This document shows, piece by piece, positions 6,341 to 12,828 of a DNA stretch of 28,653 nt. Origin of the DNA: a virus. The stretch covers positions 1 to 28,653 of IMG/VR virus record IMGVR_UViG_3300046001_002219; one strand, 5' to 3'. The notes under the pieces are model-generated. The model was given only the letters and a program-made list of their open reading frames with translations, was not told the origin of the DNA and ran no database searches. A program made the translations under genes and the position numbers. Positions within the stretch are counted from its first letter, which is position 1; each line of letters starts with the position of its first letter.

Positions 6341-6907
6341 TTAGAAACCGCGTGTGTAGTTTACCGCTACTGTATTTTGATTAGTGTCACCACGCATACG
6401 ATCGTATCGAACACCGATAGTATCTTGCTTAGTTACTGCATAGCTCAAACCTGCTCTCCATGTCTTTGTTTCGTCAGCATTAGCTGTGTCATAGGCTGCA
6501 CGATATCTCCAACCGACACGAGCTGTTAGACCAGAACCACCAAACGGTACTGTAACACCCGGCTCAACTGAGTAGTAGGTGTAGTTAGTAGTTGTAGTGA
6601 ACTTTTGACCAGAAGCAACTCTTGTGTAAACGGCAAATGGCAAGCTAGGAGCCAAAGAAGCTGTACCGGTTAGGCCTGCTTCTAAGCGGGTGCTGCTGAT
6701 TCCGCCAGTGCTATCGTTGCTACGAGTTTGGATTCCTGCATCAGCATCGACACCTTTACTAACATTTCCTTTGACAGACATGTTGTAACCTTGTTGATTT
6801 GCAGAACCGTCAACACCATTGGCATTGTTATATTCTGCGGTAACTGAAGCGGCTGACGCACCGAATGCGGCCACCATCAAGATAGTTGCTAGAGCAAATT
6901 TTTTCAT
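6341..6907 (-). CDS. Outer-membrane beta-barrel (porin/OmpA-barrel-like) protein
   Basis: 188 aa. A signal peptide MKKFALATILMVAAFGASA is followed by alternating polar and hydrophobic strands rich in Gly, Thr, Tyr and Asn. The terminal strand ends in Tyr-Thr-Arg-Gly-Phe, with the C-terminal aromatic signature that BAM recognises. Length and strand pattern suggest an 8-stranded barrel. AAAGGAAA precedes the start, and the gene has its own promoter, a palindromic site and a terminator, making it a single-gene unit. A phage-encoded barrel may block superinfection by altering the receptor surface; that role is inferred. Confidence 0.85.
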   Translation of the reverse strand: MKKFALATILMVAAFGASAASVTAEYNNANGVDGSANQQGYNMSVKGNVSKGVDADAGIQTRSNDSTGGISSTRLEAGLTGTASLAPSLPFAVYTRVASGQKFTTTTNYTYYSVEPGVTVPFGGSGLTARVGWRYRAAYDTANADETKTWRAGLSYAVTKQDTIGVRYDRMRGDTNQNTVAVNYTRGF

Positions 6908-6927
6908 ATTTTAATTTCCTTTGTTAA

Positions 6928-6979
6928 ATGATGTATACCATCATGTGATAGTATATAGCGTTTTCACTAGGGAGGTCAA
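6928..6979 (-). promoter_or_regulatory. Promoter and palindromic operator candidate for the beta-barrel gene
   Basis: TTGACC (6974-6979), 18-bp spacer, TATACT (6950-6955). Just downstream of the -10 is ATGATG-N5-CATCAT (6928-6944), a 17-bp perfect-arm palindrome placed where a repressor would block initiation. Confidence 0.55.
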
Positions 6980-6983
6980 ATAT

Positions 6984-7005
6984 AATGGCGCCAAAAGACG
7001 CCATT
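6984..7005 (-). terminator. Probable terminator after the DUF4214-like gene
   Basis: AATGGCG / CGCCATT stem with an 8-nt loop, seven bases past the stop codon. The T-tract is weak (ATATTTG), so termination may be partial. Confidence 0.5.
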
Positions 7006-7011
7006 TTGGAA

Positions 7012-7911
7012 TTATACTACAACCGGAGTGTATTCGATGCCAGTGGTTGCCAATCCTACCAAGCCAATGGTAGTTTCGAATGTTGCCAACTCACTGGCAG
7101 TGACCAAAACATCTGCTTGACTATAGTTGTTAGCAGTCATCCAGTTTGTCAAGGCTGTTACCTCTGCAAGTGTAGCCGTGGTGCCCATGACATTTTTGTA
7201 AACATGTTTGATAAATGTTTCATTGCTAACGCCACCTGCATCAGTTTTGTAAACATCGGTGGCTAACAATGCTGTAGCTAGTTCTTTATTGGTCCAACCT
7301 GCATCAGCTAGATGGATACCGATACCTTTGTATGCGTTGGTAACATCGGCTGTACCCAATGCGGCAGATAACAATGCATAGACATCACCTGCACGACCTG
7401 TGGCATCATAGGCAATGGCCTTGTCTGTAAACACAACACGCTCGTGATCAGCAAGATTGAATTCCATGTTGCTAATCAAACTGCTTGCCAAAGTTACTTT
7501 GCTGGCAGTTTTGGTTGTAGTGAACTCTGTGCTAGCACCACCCATTGTGTAAGTGTCAATGCCTGCGGTACCGGTAACATCTACAGTGATATCAACGGTG
7601 CCGTCACCCGTACGACCTGTGCCTACTACACCAAAGGTAGCAATCTTACCAGCAGTACCAACTGTGGCCACTGTAACGATCAAGTTGTTAGCCACTGTGC
7701 CACCTAGTGCCGTACCAGCAAGAGTGATTGTGTCGCCTGCTAGATAACCAGTACCTGCACTGGCTGCTAGACTGTCGAGGACAACAGAGTATGTTCCGTT
7801 GGTCTTTGTTACATCGAATGTAGCACCATCGCCTGTGCCGCCTGTTAGACCTGTGACATTTTGGTAAGTGTTGTTCACTGCCTTGTCTTTGATCGTAATT
7901 GTAGTTGTCAT
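7012..7911 (-). CDS. Repeat/beta-rich structural or adhesin protein with DUF4214-like C-terminus
   Basis: 299 aa from the ATG at 7911 (AAGGAGAAATT upstream). Residues ~15-130 contain two Gly/Thr-rich units with 'GDGATFDV', 'GTGYLAGDTITLAGT' and 'LIVTVATVG', a pattern I know from T4-like phage tail and neck proteins. Residues ~165-285 (ERVVFTDKAIAYDATGRAG, FIKHVYKNVMGT, LTNWMTANNY) resemble the DUF4214 region of secreted betaproteobacterial surface proteins. The combination looks like a fusion of a virion-type module with a host-type surface module. No signal peptide is present, which favours a virion component, perhaps an adhesin. Confidence 0.75.
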   Translation of the reverse strand: MTTTITIKDKAVNNTYQNVTGLTGGTGDGATFDVTKTNGTYSVVLDSLAASAGTGYLAGDTITLAGTALGGTVANNLIVTVATVGTAGKIATFGVVGTGRTGDGTVDITVDVTGTAGIDTYTMGGASTEFTTTKTASKVTLASSLISNMEFNLADHERVVFTDKAIAYDATGRAGDVYALLSAALGTADVTNAYKGIGIHLADAGWTNKELATALLATDVYKTDAGGVSNETFIKHVYKNVMGTTATLAEVTALTNWMTANNYSQADVLVTASELATFETTIGLVGLATTGIEYTPVVV

Positions 7912-7967
7912 AATTTCTCCTTTTTGATATATGATCCTACAATTATACACAGGCTGTCAAACAAAAC

Positions 7968-7985
7968 TTGTGCGTGTACGCACAA
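7968..7985. promoter_or_regulatory. 18-bp palindrome upstream of the DUF4214-like gene
   Basis: TTGTGCG-TGTA-CGCACAA, perfect 7-bp arms, about 57 bp upstream of the start codon at 7911. A minus-strand TATAAT lies closer to the gene, but no good -35 is seen at the right distance. Candidate regulator-binding site. Confidence 0.4.
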
Positions 7986-8013
7986 CTTCGACACGATAAT
8001 TAGTTGACTTTGC

Positions 8014-8039
8014 CAAAAAGAAACCCGCCGAAGCGGGTT
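8014..8039 (-). terminator. Terminator of the methyltransferase gene
   Basis: Stem AACCCGC / GCGGGTT with loop CGAA on the plus strand; the minus-strand T-tract follows. A 28-base block here is identical to the terminator of the tmRNA at 10063-10090. Confidence 0.88.
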
Positions 8040-8061
8040 CTACTATCAATTTACTCAAAAC

Positions 8062-9642
8062 TTACCCAGATGCAAATAGCCTGTTGAATCTATTTTTTGA
8101 CTCTTGTTCTTTAACATCAATAATTTCCAGCTCTTCTTTATGTAGGGCCAAAAATCCTGCCATAGTTGTTGTTTCTGTTTCTGCGTTTAAAGAGGAAATC
8201 CATTCTTTCATAAACTGTTTAGGAAGACAAAAATAAAAACGTTTTCTTATTTGCTTTTGTTGTTTGTACCAAGGCTGAGCAGAAACATACTTTATGTAAC
8301 TAAACACAAACTCGTATGGAAGAGAAATACCGTCTTCGTTCTCAGTTGCGTCATTCCAATACACTTTAAATTCGTCTGTCAGATTAGCAGCTATATCTTT
8401 TAAAGGAACAGTCCTACAGCATCCAGGACTACTATTTCTAGTAATGTCATATTCACAGTACCCAAAGTAGTCAGTACTTCCGCTAGAGGGATTAGATGTA
8501 AAGTAAAAACTAGGTTGTGGATTTGGATTTAGTTCGTATACAAAACTACATTTTCTCAGTGCTACATTCCTAAAATAAAATCGTGTTACCTTACGCTGCT
8601 GAATTGGTTTATAATTCTTGTCATCTGCAAAAATTGATAAATCTTTAACAACTTTTTTAACTTCGTTTATATAATCTGCAATTTGTTCTAATTTAGATTG
8701 TACTTTAATAGGATCTTTACTGCTAAGAATTTTTAGGTGGAATTTTTTATCGTGCGTTAAATCTGTAGCTAATGATGATGCGGTCACCGGATTACTAAAA
8801 ATCCTAACCAATCTATCTTTAAATTCTTTTTGGGATTCCCCGGGCGAACTAATTAGAAAACTTTCCGCAGGTACTGATCCTAGGTATGTCTTTTTAAAAA
8901 TTTGTTGGAATGGAATGTCGGGCGATAACATTTGCAATACATTGTCTACTGGCTCTGCTACTCCATTATGGAGAGTATTGTAGTTTGTAGTGTCGCCACC
9001 AATTTGCATACTAAGTACAATCAAACCCTGTGCTACATTATCAAACTTAGATGGATCTACGTCAAATACTGCCACAATTTTAAAATGCTTCTTCAAGAAG
9101 TTTTTAAATTGTAAATAAAATTTAGAATCGTTTGTAACTAGACTTTTTGGAATAATATAATGGATTCCACCAGTATAATTATTGGTAATCATAATATCTG
9201 CAGTCTTTATAATAAAGAATACAGCTTCTTCTCTAATACCAGTAACTCCGTATTTGTGTGCTAGGCCTTTTACATATTTTTTATGTGTAGTCAAACTATA
9301 TGCTGGGCTTCTAAAAGGAACGTTACCAATAAAAGATACACTTTTATTTTCAAAAACTAATTCTTTATCAATGTCATAAAAATTAGAATGATACAGATCT
9401 AGGTTAGGGAATCTTTCAACTCCTTTGTCGTACCATTCTGTGTCAAGCTCAATTCCTACAACTTTCTTTTCTGGATACAGTTCAACCATAGGTTCGATAA
9501 ATCCGCAACCTCCAAAACTAGGTTCAATTATAATATCAGAATCAACTTTTATATTGTCAAGGATTTCTTTAACAAGATCTACAGGTGTAAAAAATTGTCC
9601 TAACTGATATTTCTTTGATTGTATGTTTTTTTCTTCTAACAT
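8062..9642 (-). CDS. N6-adenine-type DNA methyltransferase (type II/IIG-like)
   Basis: 526 aa. Motif X GQFFTP (15-20), AdoMet-binding motif I EPSFGGCGF (40-48), an acidic residue at the end of strand 2 (GIELD), and motif IV NVPF (107-110) in place of the usual NPPY/F. The order X-I-IV and the TaqI/Eco57I-like N-terminus indicate an adenine methyltransferase; the C-terminal ~250 aa probably hold target recognition. No nuclease motif is visible. It has no Shine-Dalgarno and is preceded by a 14-codon ORF ending seven bases before its ATG. It looks more A+T-rich than its neighbours, suggesting separate acquisition. A solitary methyltransferase would protect phage DNA from host restriction. Confidence 0.82.
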   Translation of the reverse strand: MLEEKNIQSKKYQLGQFFTPVDLVKEILDNIKVDSDIIIEPSFGGCGFIEPMVELYPEKKVVGIELDTEWYDKGVERFPNLDLYHSNFYDIDKELVFENKSVSFIGNVPFRSPAYSLTTHKKYVKGLAHKYGVTGIREEAVFFIIKTADIMITNNYTGGIHYIIPKSLVTNDSKFYLQFKNFLKKHFKIVAVFDVDPSKFDNVAQGLIVLSMQIGGDTTNYNTLHNGVAEPVDNVLQMLSPDIPFQQIFKKTYLGSVPAESFLISSPGESQKEFKDRLVRIFSNPVTASSLATDLTHDKKFHLKILSSKDPIKVQSKLEQIADYINEVKKVVKDLSIFADDKNYKPIQQRKVTRFYFRNVALRKCSFVYELNPNPQPSFYFTSNPSSGSTDYFGYCEYDITRNSSPGCCRTVPLKDIAANLTDEFKVYWNDATENEDGISLPYEFVFSYIKYVSAQPWYKQQKQIRKRFYFCLPKQFMKEWISSLNAETETTTMAGFLALHKEELEIIDVKEQESKNRFNRLFASG

Positions 9643-9649
9643 TTTATAT

Positions 9650-9694
9650 TTAGTACACCAAATTTTTGTAATTTATAACGTCTTCGAGGTTCAT
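9650..9694 (-). CDS. Possible 14-aa leader peptide before the methyltransferase
   Basis: ATG overlaps the stop of the upstream 54-aa gene (ATGA) and the frame MNLEDVINYKNLVY ends seven bases before the methyltransferase ATG. Because the methyltransferase lacks a Shine-Dalgarno, this frame could carry ribosomes to it by termination-reinitiation. It may also be chance. Confidence 0.3.
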   Translation of the reverse strand: MNLEDVINYKNLVY

Positions 9695-9855
9695 TCTGTT
9701 TCTCCCAAGTCTGCTGAATCTAGTTGCTCTTGTCGAAATGCCTCTGCGGCCTCTAGTGTATCGAACGGATCACTTTGATAGGCACATGATCCAAAAGGAC
9801 CGTTGAAGTAAACGTAGAATTTACCTTCGTCTTCTCTAATTTTAAGTTCGTCCAT
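9691..9855 (-). CDS. Small acidic hypothetical protein, 54 aa
   Basis: Starts at the ATG at 9855; the consensus promoter directly upstream excludes the longer in-frame reading from 9909. The sequence MDELKIREDEGKFYVYFNGP followed by DTLEAAEAFRQEQ suggests a beta-hairpin plus helix and is acidic overall. I do not recognise it beyond the 'FYVYFNG' style common in small phage proteins. It is followed without a gap by the 14-codon frame and the methyltransferase, so the three are probably on one transcript. Confidence 0.65.
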   Translation of the reverse strand: MDELKIREDEGKFYVYFNGPFGSCAYQSDPFDTLEAAEAFRQEQLDSADLGETE

Positions 9856-9880
9856 ATGTATTCTACTTTGTCGATATGTT

Positions 9881-9909
9881 ATTATAGCAGGATCTTCTAA
9901 GCCTGTCAA
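9881..9909 (-). promoter_or_regulatory. Perfect consensus sigma70 promoter
   Basis: TTGACA (9904-9909), 17-bp spacer, TATAAT (9881-9886), placing the start site about 20 nt before the 54-aa gene. It would drive the small protein and the methyltransferase with host RNA polymerase immediately on infection. Confidence 0.88.
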
Positions 9910-9922
9910 CTAATCGCAAGCT

Positions 9923-9948
9923 AAAAATAAAAGGCACTGAGATGCCTT
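9923..9948 (-). terminator. Terminator in the RNA-gene region
   Basis: Minus-strand AAGGCA / TGCCTT hairpin with 6-nt loop followed by TTATTTTTA. It ends no visible protein gene, which implies an upstream non-coding transcript. Confidence 0.75.
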
Positions 9949-10042
9949 GCTCGAATTGAATCGTCTAAAAGCTATTGACAGACGCATCCATCGCCCTTAC
10001 GGGTCCTTGCTAGCCAAACAGTCATAGAGCAACTATGTTGCT
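9923..10042 (-). ncRNA. Candidate ~120-nt small RNA
   Basis: Lies between the tmRNA terminator and its own terminator. A T4-late-like AATAAATA box sits at 10048-10055. The stretch can form GCAAC/GTTGC, CCC-GTAA-GGG and CGTCT/AGACG hairpins. A 17-codon frame (MTVWLARTRKGDGCVCQ) is present but has no ribosome-binding site. It could be a regulatory RNA processed with, or separately from, the tmRNA. No known RNA family is recognised. Confidence 0.4.
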
Positions 10043-10062
10043 GAATATATTTATTGTGCGAA

Positions 10063-10088
10063 CAAAAAGAAACCCGCCGAAGCGGGTT
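10063..10088 (-). terminator. Terminator of the tmRNA gene
   Basis: Stem AACCCGC / GCGGGTT with a 4-nt loop and minus-strand T-tract. The block is a near-exact duplicate of the terminator behind the methyltransferase at 8014-8041. Confidence 0.88.
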
Positions 10089-10449
10089 CTGCTATTTTGG
10101 ATGACAAGGTATAACTACCTCGGACCTGCTGTTTCTTAGGCAGCTAGAGCAAATTTGCCTGCGCCAGTAACAGAGTTACCAGTGAAGCTCATTGCGCTGA
10201 AGTCGAATGTATCTGCGTTTGCATTTACGAGTTTTGCTTGATTTACGGTCATCGCCTACCGTGTTGCCGTCTCTATTATCTCACCCTGTCGAAACCATGG
10301 CAGGCCCATCATAAAAAAACTATCAATAATACAAATATTACTAATCCTAAAACTGACGGTAATATCATACAATTTCCTTATGGTGGACCTGGCGGGAGTC
10401 GAACCCGCGTCCAGAATGCCTTCACTTTGAAGGGATTACAACAATTCTT
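10089..10449 (-). ncRNA. ssrA: Circularly permuted (two-piece) tmRNA
   Basis: Transfer-messenger RNA for rescuing stalled ribosomes. The 3' acceptor piece comes first on the transcript: a T-arm GCGGG-TTCGACT-CCCGC followed by CAGGTCC-A-CCA, with CCA encoded at 10381-10383. After a 73-nt A+T-rich spacer comes the 5' end at 10307, GGGCCTG, then TGGTTTCGACAGGG typical of tmRNA 5' domains. GGGCCTG pairs with CAGGTCC over seven bp with G3-U70, the alanyl-tRNA synthetase identity element. The tag frame follows, then hairpins and the terminator. The acceptor half lying upstream of the 5' half is the permuted layout of alphaproteobacteria, cyanobacteria and some betaproteobacteria. The exact mature ends are unknown. 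The gene follows directly after the cold-shock gene. Confidence 0.92.
10136..10222 (-). other. tmRNA tag reading frame, about 28 codons
   Basis: Most likely resume codon GCA at 10222 in the context AAATGCAAACGC; stop TAA at 10136. The encoded tag starts ANADTFDF and ends GKFALAA; the final ALAA is the canonical degradation signal recognised by ClpXP/ClpA. Typical tags are around 8-15 residues, so this is long. The exact resume codon could be one or two codons upstream. Confidence 0.85.
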
Positions 10450-10653
10450 TTAGGCAGGCTGGATGTTGCTGGCCTGTGCGCCTTTCATACCCTGAGTTAC
10501 TTCAAAACTTACAGTCTGTCCTTCTTGCAAGCTCTTGAAGCCACTCGAATTAATCTGTGAGAAATGTGCAAATAAATCTGCGCCACCGTCGTCGGGAGTA
10601 ATGAAACCAAAACCTTTGGCATCGTTAAACCACTTTACTTTTCCTGTTACCAT
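10450..10653 (-). CDS. csp: Cold-shock-domain protein (CspA-like)
   Basis: 67 aa, the normal Csp length. RNP1-like [11 protein letters not shown] and RNP2-like DLFAHFSQI motifs are intact, preceded by GKVKWFNDA. It is a single-stranded nucleic-acid-binding RNA chaperone. The leader contains TTTACACACACAGA, nearly the same as in front of the lipoprotein operon. It ends just upstream of the tmRNA acceptor piece, so both may lie on one precursor. Confidence 0.95.
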   Translation of the reverse strand: MVTGKVKWFNDAKGFGFITPDDGGADLFAHFSQINSSGFKSLQEGQTVSFEVTQGMKGAQASNIQPA

Positions 10654-10701
10654 TATGTTACTTTTTCCTGTTATGTTAAGTTTTTCTGTGTGTGTAAATT
10701 T

Positions 10702-11028
10702 TTAAAGTCTTACTAGGACTTCTTGATACTGCCCATTGACTACCATAATTTGTTTACGGTAGGCAAAGCCATTGATATAAACTATATCACTTGGCTGTTG
10801 AACAATAACTGGTTGCTGAACAATCACTGGTTCTGGGCGGGTGGCAGCATATACAACTGCTCCTCCGATCAGTGCCGGGATTATCCAATTATTAGATCTA
10901 GCATGATGGTGATGGTGATGTTGCGGGCCTTGCCAGCCGTGTCCACGAATCATACTATTGCTAGTATGTTGTGCGCTAGCACCAAATGCTGTTGCAGCGA
11001 TAGCCAAACCAATCAAGACCTTTTTCAT
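10702..11028 (-). CDS. Secreted small protein with native hexahistidine
   Basis: 108 aa. Signal peptide MKKVLIGLAIAATAFGASA, then an H/Q/G-rich segment with six consecutive histidines, a hydrophobic stretch (WIIPALIGGAVVYAA) and a repeated VIVQQP element. The C-terminus is YINGFAYRKQIMVVNGQYQEVLVRL. AAGGAGAAGG precedes the start. It resembles short host-type periplasmic proteins of unknown function. The His run might bind metal (Ni, Zn, Fe), which would fit the metal and redox theme, but this is inference. Confidence 0.75.
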   Translation of the reverse strand: MKKVLIGLAIAATAFGASAQHTSNSMIRGHGWQGPQHHHHHHARSNNWIIPALIGGAVVYAATRPEPVIVQQPVIVQQPSDIVYINGFAYRKQIMVVNGQYQEVLVRL

Positions 11029-11083
11029 AACCTTCTCCTTAGAGCCTGTATATATTTAACGCCTTAGCCTCGAGATTCGTTGA

Positions 11084-11503
11084 CTAGAATTGATTATTAA
11101 ACCATCCAATCTTACGACCTTCTGCAATACGCTTATCGTGTTCCTCTACCGAACCTGGAAAGCGCCAAGCCCAAATTGCCACTAGGCACATAAAGGCTGC
11201 TGTGTACATTATACCACGAACGGGCACTGCTGTCAACCACATGATAACCAAACTGCTAGTCATCATGGTCAGCATGAAGTATTTCATCTTGTTTGGAAAT
11301 ACTCGCTTTTCGTTCCAATTGGTTAGGAATGGTCCAAATATCTTGTGGTTGTATAACCAGGCATGCATTTTGGGACTGCCTTTGGCAAAGCAGTATGCGG
11401 CAAAGACCACAAAACAACTATAGGGTATGCCGGGCGTGATTAACCCAATGTAGGCCATTCCTAAACTAAGGAATCCTAATATTTTCCAAAAAAACTTTTT
11501 CAT
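11084..11503 (-). CDS. YbaN-like (DUF454) inner-membrane protein
   Basis: 139 aa starting at the ATG at 11503, whose Shine-Dalgarno AGG lies in the end of the PAAR gene. DUF454 features: ILGFLSLGMAYIGLITPGIPYSCFVVFAAYCFAKGSPKMHAWLYNHKIFGPFL, i.e. TM1, the proline-rich turn, TM2, then the 'SP-x-H-x-W-L-x-NH' signature; two more TM helices follow. Cellular YbaN is of unknown function. It is unusual in a phage; its place after PAAR may only reflect transcription. Confidence 0.85.
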   Translation of the reverse strand: MKKFFWKILGFLSLGMAYIGLITPGIPYSCFVVFAAYCFAKGSPKMHAWLYNHKIFGPFLTNWNEKRVFPNKMKYFMLTMMTSSLVIMWLTAVPVRGIMYTAAFMCLVAIWAWRFPGSVEEHDKRIAEGRKIGWFNNQF

Positions 11504-11513
11504 ATATATATTA

Positions 11514-11810
11514 TTAACCTGCGAAGACAGTGCCCGAACCACCAGTAATTGAACCAGCATCTGCAGAATCACCTATTCTTGCAATAGGTTTGCCGTTAAC
11601 AAAAACAGTTCCAGAGCCTGCATTTATTGCTGCAACATGACTAACACTACAACCTCTACCTGATATTCTATGAGAAACGGTAGGGTCGCCGGCTCGTTCT
11701 ATAGCAATGCCATCAGCAAATACATCACCAGACGGGCCTGTGAGGGTAGTTGCACCATCGCATCCGTGTCCTGTTGAAATTGGATCACCTAATCTAGCTA
11801 CTCCTGGCAT
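11514..11810 (-). CDS. PAAR-repeat tail-spike tip protein
   Basis: 98 aa. It begins MPGVARLGDPISTGHGCDG and has repeated G-x-P-x-AR-x-GD motifs (VARLGDPISTGH, IAIERAGDPTVSH, PIARIGDSADAG), the PAAR signature. Histidines and a cysteine would bind the metal at the cone tip. The family caps the gp5 spike of T4-like baseplates (gp5.4) and type VI secretion spikes. AAAGGAAA precedes the start, and a GATAAATA late-type box lies at 11828-11835, consistent with a virion protein made late. Confidence 0.92.
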   Translation of the reverse strand: MPGVARLGDPISTGHGCDGATTLTGPSGDVFADGIAIERAGDPTVSHRISGRGCSVSHVAAINAGSGTVFVNGKPIARIGDSADAGSITGGSGTVFAG

Positions 11811-11827
11811 AGTATTTCCTTTGATAA

Positions 11828-11835
11828 TATTTATC
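11828..11835 (-). promoter_or_regulatory. T4-late-like promoter box for PAAR gene
   Basis: GATAAATA on the minus strand, 18 bases before the PAAR start and overlapping the end of the upstream gene. One mismatch from TATAAATA. Confidence 0.5.
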
Positions 11836-12121
11836 TTAGAGCAATGCCTGTAGTGCTCTGAATAAACTGATCTGCAAATGCTTTATCTGTGGCTTCAATC
11901 ATTACAACTGTGCCTTTGTTTAATCTTACTTCTTTGTCCGGGCTCACAGTAAACAAGTAAGGCATTAGTCCTGGCCCTTTTGGTCCCATACCTATGACCT
12001 GTGGATGACTCAATTTATAATGCATTGGACCGTCGTCTACTAACTTGGCAACAAGTTCTTCGCCGCTGGTAAGTTTAAGAGTAACAACTTCACCGATGGT
12101 AACACCTTTATCAATTAACAT
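11831..12121 (-). CDS. Small phage protein with Sm-like beta-barrel appearance
   Basis: 96 aa. 'VVTLKLTSGEELVAKLV' followed by 'LSHPQVIGMGPKGPGLMPYLF' and 'VRLNKGTVVMIEATD' has the strand pattern of Sm/LSM-type small barrels. AGGAAAATAAA precedes the start. I recall closely similar unknown proteins in T4-like phages of aquatic bacteria. RNA binding is possible but not shown. Confidence 0.7.
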   Translation of the reverse strand: MLIDKGVTIGEVVTLKLTSGEELVAKLVDDGPMHYKLSHPQVIGMGPKGPGLMPYLFTVSPDKEVRLNKGTVVMIEATDKAFADQFIQSTTGIALR

Positions 12122-12134
12122 TTTATTTTCCTAA

Positions 12135-12383
12135 TTAGTATCCGGTTCCGTTGAAACCGGTTTCGTCTATGTATTTTCTTAATTCTATAAATCCGCCTAT
12201 GACATTACCATTGATAATGATTTGTGGTACAGAACGAGCTGTAGGAACTGCTTCTAACAATTCTTCTTTAGTGTATCCATCTCCGATTTTCTTTTCTATA
12301 AATCGTATTTGACGCTGTCCCAATAAAGCCTTAGCTTGATCACAATAGGGGCAGTGATATTTGCTCCAAACTACTACTTCCAT
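12135..12383 (-). CDS. grx: Glutaredoxin
   Basis: 82 aa. The redox motif CPYC is at residues 11-14, the cis-proline motif SVPQ at 51-54 and GG at 63-64: a complete dithiol glutaredoxin. T4 encodes an equivalent (nrdC) that donates electrons to ribonucleotide reductase. Here it lies downstream of nrdB on the same strand, so the same role is likely. The start (AAAGGAAA upstream) overlaps the preceding gene by ten bases. Confidence 0.93.
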   Translation of the reverse strand: MEVVVWSKYHCPYCDQAKALLGQRQIRFIEKKIGDGYTKEELLEAVPTARSVPQIIINGNVIGGFIELRKYIDETGFNGTGY

Positions 12384-12826
12384 TTTATTTCCTTTGTATT
12401 ATATGTCTGTTGAAAAATGTCTAGCTTGACGGCACCGTAGTCTCCATCGCCGTGTCGAACAATGACATCATTACCTTTGGTATATTCTAGATTGCCCCAA
12501 CTGGTTTGCAGAACTCCGTCGTGGTCGGCTAGTTTAGCATACTTAACGATCTTCTTTGGGGTAGCAGTATGCTCGTCGTCAATATCATACTTGTCTTCAA
12601 ATGACTCGGGACTAACTGGATACTTCTCACCCTTGGGGCCTGTGATAATTTTGTGTCCAGCTTCGTATCTTACTGGTCCTTCTAGTGTATCAATAGTTCC
12701 ACTATTAGTTGCGGTATCGTAGTGAATAGGTTTAGCCAGTTTGAAAGTGTTGAAGCCACCGTCTTTAAACCAGCTGTCGTCGATTTTACCTTCAATTAGG
12801 TTGATGTATTCTCTTAGTGTTTTCAT
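12374..12826 (-). CDS. PGDYG-domain phage protein
   Basis: 150 aa. N-terminus MKTLREYINLIEG, a short helix also seen at the start of many proteins in T4-like phages of aquatic bacteria. The central part has 'YEAGHKIITGPKGEKYPVSPESFEDKY', and the end has 'GNDVIVRHGDGDYGAVKLDIFQQTY', resembling the PGDYG domain. Function unknown. It follows the 55-aa gene by two bases. Confidence 0.75.
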   Translation of the reverse strand: MKTLREYINLIEGKIDDSWFKDGGFNTFKLAKPIHYDTATNSGTIDTLEGPVRYEAGHKIITGPKGEKYPVSPESFEDKYDIDDEHTATPKKIVKYAKLADHDGVLQTSWGNLEYTKGNDVIVRHGDGDYGAVKLDIFQQTYNTKEIKWK

Positions 12827-12828
12827 AA

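Noticed and set aside
9974-10002. Plus-strand TTGACA as a promoter
   Set aside because: No -10 element lies at 16-18 bp, and no plus-strand gene follows.
10381-10420. Ordinary tRNA 3' half or tRNA pseudogene
   Set aside because: The T-arm and CCA look tRNA-like, but no anticodon arm precedes them and the acceptor strand pairs with the 5' tmRNA end located downstream.
10238-10453. 71-aa plus-strand open frame
   Set aside because: It lies antisense over both tmRNA pieces; the RNA gene explains the sequence.
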